Assembly: GCA_021464525.1 (NCBI GenBank)
Contig: JADRCO010000450.1
Coordinates: forward strand, 1-33,420
Direction: 5' to 3'
Source of the DNA: Rhizophagus sp. LPA8_4_AMF
Taxonomy: Eukaryota > Glomeromycota > Glomeromycetes > Glomerales > Glomeraceae
Length of the DNA stretch: 33,420 nucleotides
Shown: piece after piece, positions 28,520-33,420 of the stretch
Position numbering within the stretch: position 1 is the first letter of the stretch
How the letters are laid out: the number at the start of each line of letters is the position of its first letter
Made by a program: the position numbers and the translations under genes
The notes under the pieces: model-generated
What the model saw: only the letters and a program-made list of their open reading frames with translations
What the model was told of the DNA's origin: nothing
Databases searched by the model: none

Positions 28520-29200
28520 AATGTCATTTTGAATTCTCAAGTGATTAACCAGATGATTTTTAAATACAATGATCCTGCATTAACATTACTCAAGCAAAGG
28601 AATCATATTAAACTTACTAGGGTAAAGAGCATTTTATAGTGATATATGATAATACTAATCACTTATATACATGCATGTAGCTTATAGCAAGAGGATTAGT
28701 TTGTCATCATTTCTTTTTAGTAACAAAGGTATAGAAAAGTTCAGGATCACGATCTTTGACAAATCATCTAGTTCAAAAAATCTTAAAATCTTTCTTTATT
28801 CTTTTTCACAAATTAATATAGGTTCCAAGATGTGAAGTTATAATATGTTATAAGTTAAGAACTAGCATCATGACAGTGATAAAATAGGATTTCTGATGAT
28901 ACCAACCACAAGTGAATCCACTTACCTGAAAATGAACATTTTTGTCAAAAATCAATAAAAAAAAGCTAGGCTTGTCTCATTGTTAAGATGCAATTGAATC
29001 TTTGATTGTTAAAGGTGTAGTTCCTGTATAAGGTCAGAGGGGTTTTAAAAATTAATTCTGTAGTATAGCAGATCCTTAGAAGTTTCTTAAACCATAAGGA
29101 AGTTCCTTTAAGATGAAATGCAGTTCTGTATTCTTACCTATATAGAAACAACTAGTGCACATATGGGGTTCTATAGGATAATGGGTGGTAGTATAATTAA
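28520..29200 (+). pseudogene. Possible decayed coding remnant, unknown family
   Basis: Base composition rises here relative to both flanks. Protein-like stretches appear on the plus strand: about 28519-28636 (VINQMIFKYNDPALTLLKQR) and about 28668-28829 (GIEKFRITIFDKSSSSKN). A further stretch near 28890-29140 is broken by several stops. I recognise no family. It may be an old transposon gene. Confidence 0.25.
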
Positions 29201-30360
29201 TTATATTAGATAGCTTATTATATTTAATTTGTTTGTTTATTGTAACATTAACTCTAATAAATTATATCATGTATTGTGAAAAAAATAAAATAAAATAATT
29301 TATAAAAAAAAAAGAATTTTTTATTTTAAAAATATAAATTGGATTTTAATTTTTAAATAAATAAATATTTATTGAAAGTTAAGTTTTTTTTATTTAAAAA
29401 TATAACCAATATTTTTTTTATAAAAAAGTTTAAAATTTGTACATATCTATGCATATGTGTATTTTTATAATATATTATATAAAAATCAAAATAATGTTTT
29501 AAATTCTTCTTAGCTTATTAAGTAAAGTTGTAAAGTAAACAAAAATATGCATATAAATAGTCTTTTAATATTCTATAATATATATATAAAAATTATTCAA
29601 AATTTAATAAAATCATATAATCATAAATAATCAATAAATTTGCTATATAAAAATTGCTAAAAATGGAAGTATATGCATATACATGGATAATTGGATATAC
29701 ACAATTTTTATTTTTTATAAAAATAGTTTTTAATTTTTAAATAAATATATAAATATATATTAACAGTTAATTAGGAATATGAAATTTTTATTTAAAAATA
29801 TAAATATTAATTAAAAAATATGGAATTTTTTTAAATTTATAAATTATCCTTAAAATTTAATTAAAAAAAGCAATTTTTTTAAGTTTTAAAATTAGTAAAT
29901 ATAATAAAATAAGGAATTATATTAAAATTTACTACTGAAAATATTTAAGTAAACTAATTATTTATATTGTAATTATTACTATATATATAATAAATAAATA
30001 AATTTTTTTTATAATTTATTATTGAATAAGATTACTTGCTAAAACTAGGAAGTTTAGCAAGTTAACGTAATAATGAAAAGGTGAAACTTGATGAAACTAT
30101 ATTAAAGTCTTATTAAAAAGTTGGTGAAACTAGTTGAATGTTAAAACTGCCAAAACTATATTAGTAAATGGCAAAACTGGAGAAACTCTACAAAATTATA
30201 TTAAATTCATATTAAAATCTAAGTAATACTAATCGTAGAATTTTGAAGGGGTTTAGTCAAGCAACCTTATTATTGAAAAAATTAGCCAATACCACAGGTA
30301 ATTTTACCTGATCATGTTATTTTATAATTAGATCATCAAATACAATAATTAATAAATTAT
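29201..30360. other. A+T-rich stretch with a dispersed repeat remnant
   Basis: No gene visible. The part near 29510-29590 resembles 14120-14210. Short AAACT-rich direct repeats (GGTGAAACT, GGCAAAACT, GGAGAAACT) occur at about 30080-30190. Confidence 0.4.
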
Positions 30361-30460
30361 AATAAGTTATATTTTTTATAAATTGCTTTTTTATTAATTT
30401 TCTTCTTTTTTATTAATTTTCTTCTTTTTTTATTAATTTACCTCCTTTTTTTCTTTCATT
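30361..30460. repeat. T-rich tandem repeat
   Basis: A unit of about 23 bases, TTATTAATTTTCTTCTTTTT, is repeated about three to four times at roughly 30388-30455, with the last copy diverged to TTATTAATTTACCTCC. Confidence 0.6.
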
Positions 30461-30936
30461 TTCATTATACAATTTATATAATAGATCCAAAATATCTTAG
30501 TGAAAATTCCACTTCTAGTAATAAGAAAAATAAAGTTTATATTACATTAGTTGTAAGTATCAAATAATCAAATTTAAATATAAGAAGAATTTAAAACTTA
30601 TCTGGAATAATATATACTGCAAAAAGATTTTTTCTACAAAAAAAAAGTATTATTATCATATAAGTTAAGATGAAATAAAAAGTTTAATAGTACAACAAAA
30701 AAAAATATGAAATTTAAACAAAAACGTATACTTATTTACAAAATCATGTATTAAGAAAAATTATTAATTTTAAAAATCAAAGAAATAAAGAAATTTACCA
30801 AACCAATTATCTTTAATAAGTTAATATGATACATTTTAAAAAGGAAAATTTAATTGGTATAACTTTTATTAAACTTAATTTTATAAACTTTTTATATTAA
30901 CTTTATGATAAAAAGAACAAGATATTGAATATACAT
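30461..30936. other. A+T-rich non-coding stretch
   Basis: No coding sequence, structured repeat or element recognised before the inverted AAATCCC MITE copy. Confidence 0.5.
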
Positions 30937-31081
30937 GTTGCCAAAATTTAATATAATTTGGAATTTAGGATTGGAATTTGAAATTTGAAATTTGAAATTT
31001 GGCACTATATGAAAAATTTGGGATTTGGAATTTGGAATTTAAGATTTGGGATTTGGATTGGCAATTTTGAATTTGGGTAGC
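30937..31081 (-). mobile_element. MITE with AAATCCC-type minisatellite, copy 2 (inverted)
   Basis: The reverse complement of 4625-4782: it begins GTTGCCAAAATTTAATATAA, ends TTGAATTTGGGTAGC, and keeps the CACTATATGAAAAATTTGGG interrupter. Its heptamers are mostly AAATTTC or AAATTCC where copy 1 has AAATCCC, so this copy has lost C residues and is slightly shorter (145 against 158 bp). Confidence 0.7.
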
Positions 31082-32332
31082 ATATATAATATTAAATGGT
31101 TTTTGAATTTCAATTATTTAAAGAAGATCAACAATTAACATCATTAATTTGAATGTCACTTGATCAAATTCTTTATTACACCAGATTTTACAAAATTTTA
31201 ATTTTTGACTATACAGTTAGAATAAATTATCTTGACATGATTTTATATTTATTTTTTATTATTGATAACAACATAAAATTTCAATTGGTAATAAGTGCTA
31301 TTATTAAAAGATAAAATAGAAAGTTTATTTACTTGAACTTTACAATAACTAAAAAAAATTTTTATGATTTTATTTTTAAATTATATATATAGATTGCAAT
31401 TCTACAATGGTAAATATCATTAATTTTATTTATTCAATAACAAAGCATAATTTATATATATTCTATATTAATTTTAATTTTTAAAAAAATATAAGACCAA
31501 AACTTGGTACTCAAAAATTCAATGCATTTTAGTCTAAATTTTTTTTGTACTATAATAGTCTTATTATTGAAATCTTTGAAATAAAATGGAAAAATATAAT
31601 AAATAAATTTCCAGAAGTTGCTAAATATTATTGAATTAACAAAAAAAAGTCAGGTAAATTGCTATATAAAAAAGTTTTTAATTGTAAAATAAATAGACTT
31701 AATGAATAGAATTATTTAATTATTTACTAAAAAATACTGTTCAAATAATAAACTTTCTTTTATATCAACTTAAAAATGAAATTTAAAATATTCTTAATAA
31801 TAAAGTAAAATATAAATGTTTAGCTAAAATATATAATTTTTTATCATACTAAACTTTAAATAATATACCTTAAAAATTCTTTGAATATATTAATAAAATT
31901 TGTAAAGATTTTTTAACATTACATATTTTTGCAAGTAATATAAAATCAAATAAAGCATAATAGATAAAAATTTTATTTAATAGATAAATATTAAATTTAG
32001 AGTAAGATGTAAGTTAAAATAAGATTAGAATTAAGTATAAAATTAAAGTTAAAGTTAAGATTAAAATTAGATTAAAATTAGAATTAGATTAAAAGTAAAA
32101 TTAGAATACAAGATTAAAAATAATTAAATATTAGTTATATTATTAATACTATTTTTATTTAGATTAAAAATATAGATTATAAAGATTATAAGAAGAATTT
32201 TTGTAAAGATAATTATAAAATATTACATGTTTTATTGCAATTTATGATTAAAGATATACTAAAACTCAAATGTAATAATTACTAAAAGATTAAACTTGAA
32301 TTATTATAAAGAAAATTACATTTTATTATTTT
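31082..32332. other. A+T-rich stretch with a GATTAAAATTA-type simple repeat
   Basis: No gene visible. At about 32005-32115 irregular units such as AAGTTAAAGTTAAGATTAAAA and AAATTAGATTAAAATTAGAA form a cryptic simple repeat. Confidence 0.45.
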
Positions 32333-32885
32333 AATGGCATATAGAAGTCATTCCTTGCATTTGCAATTTCTTAATATTATATGGTATTTCTTGCAAATAT
32401 TTTTATAAAGTTCTTAAAAAAAATTCACAAACTAAATTTCATATTTCATTGATAAATCAATATTAATATAATAATTTAAAGCTTGATATTACTGATAAAA
32501 AATTAGCCTTATTGAATATGCTATCAATTGTTGAAAATAATAATTCTGTAATAATAGCTCATGAAAAGCAAATTTTAATTATATTATTTATTAGATATGT
32601 AGTAGTCAAATTTATACTGAAAATTTTCAAAATATAGTTTCTATTAAAGTAAAATATGATATATTTTTAGAAATCACAAAAAGAGCTTTAGATTTAGAAT
32701 AAAAATTAAATTGGCATAATGAATTAATGAAATGCTTTAAAACTTTATAAATGAAAAACAGCAAAAACTTCAAGATTATTAGACTGATAAAAAAAATATT
32801 GGAATAATTATTAAGGAGAAAATAAACTTAATATTATTTATTTTAATCCAATTATTTCAAGAAGATATAGGCATTTTTTAAATTG
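32333..32885 (+). pseudogene. Decayed coding remnant, unknown family
   Basis: Despite strong A+T bias, long plus-strand frames remain. One covers about 32341-32634 with a single TAA and encodes ITDKKLALLNMLSIVENNNS, then VIIAHEKQILIILFIRYVVV. After a frame change the trace continues with FLEITKRALDLE, a TAA, KLNWHNELMKCFKTL, then INEKQQKLQDY, a TAG and TDKKNIGIIIKEKINLILF. The stops sit where Gln codons would fit, consistent with C-to-T change. I do not recognise the family; it is Lys/Leu/Ile-rich and probably helical. Confidence 0.4.
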
Positions 32886-33420
32886 ATATCTAAGTAAAAA
32901 GAAACTTACAAAATAAAGTAAGAAGCAAAAAATCTCTAATTTGGTATTAAAATATATTATAGAAAATAAGAAAGTTAATAATAAAAGAAATAATAAGAAA
33001 TAAAGAAAATGTAAAAGGTGTTAAAGTGTAGAATATAATTTGTAAAACTGTAAAAGTAAAATTCTTAATGTGAAAAATTAATTGTCTTTAAGTATATATA
33101 ATATATATATATTTTTATTTAGTTTTTATTTTATTTTTTTTTTTTATTTCTGCAATGCATTTATAAGATTATTACATCAGTAAAATTGTCTAATACATAT
33201 AAGTAAAATTAACTAAAGAAACTAGTGTAATATGATTATCCTATAAACCAACTGTCATTCATAAAGAACCCTATTTGTGCACTGTCGGTAAAATAATTTG
33301 GTTCACACAGATAATTGTATGTGAAATACAATATTCTTAGCTAAATGGCTCTGTGATCTATACAGGGCCCCTGAATATACTATAATAGAACCCTGTCGTA
33401 CACTTTCAAAATTTTTTGAA
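32886..33420. other. A+T-rich stretch; possible start of another element at the right edge
   Basis: Mostly simple A+T-rich sequence. From about 33240 the composition changes, and a small near-palindrome CAGGGCCCCTG lies at 33363-33373 with AACCCTGTCGTACAC about 20 bases later. This may be the end of an element cut by the window edge. Confidence 0.3.

Overview
The window looks like nuclear DNA of an arbuscular mycorrhizal fungus of the Rhizophagus irregularis type. It is very A+T rich. Its genes have short (63-90 bp) GT-AG introns. It also carries the protein families that are expanded in that lineage: an intact BTB-BACK-TLDc gene and two decayed F-box/leucine-rich-repeat paralogues. The rest is dominated by decayed mobile DNA, MITEs and A+T-rich filler.

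Layout. 1-2255: a degenerate tandem array of intron-like modules with very short exons between them. 2423-3172 (-): an F-box/LRR pseudogene whose frame is intact apart from three stops. 3330-11812: one block that I interpret as a single decayed mobile element. It holds a tyrosine-recombinase-like gene (-), three 19-bp iterons touching that gene's start, a gene of unknown function (-) split by a hAT-type MITE, a zinc-knuckle gene (+), and a long archaeo-eukaryotic primase plus UL9-like helicase gene (-). Around the primase-helicase gene lie six palindromes with an A+T-rich spacer of exactly 22 bp. After these come a further decayed gene (+), more 19-bp iterons and a 48-bp near-perfect palindrome. 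11813-15025: A+T-rich DNA with two TA-flanked MITEs and a 34-bp minisatellite. 15026-15520 (+): a second F-box/LRR fragment with an internal duplication. 16923-18909 (-): a five-exon gene for a Ser/Thr/Pro-rich protein. 21350-22855 (+): the two-exon BTB-BACK-TLDc gene. 23974-25104 (+): a five-exon gene ending in a PB1 domain. 25922-26340: a TATA-containing promoter-like site with a possible short structured transcript. 27170 to the end: duplicated modules, A+T-rich filler, an inverted second copy of the AAATCCC MITE, and coding remnants.

How the parts may work together. In the 3.3-11.8 kb block the predicted activities are a recombinase (integration), a primase fused to an origin-binding-type helicase (replication), and repeated palindromes and iterons (possible binding or origin sites). 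That is what a self-replicating, recombinase-mobilised element would need. UL9-type helicases recognise inverted sites flanking an A+T spacer, and the six palindromes have that geometry. All genes in the block are broken, mostly by stops that single C-to-T or G-to-A changes would explain, so the element is a fossil here. The three intact genes (16923-18909, 21350-22855, 23974-25104) are ordinary host genes. All identifications were made by eye; no database search was run.
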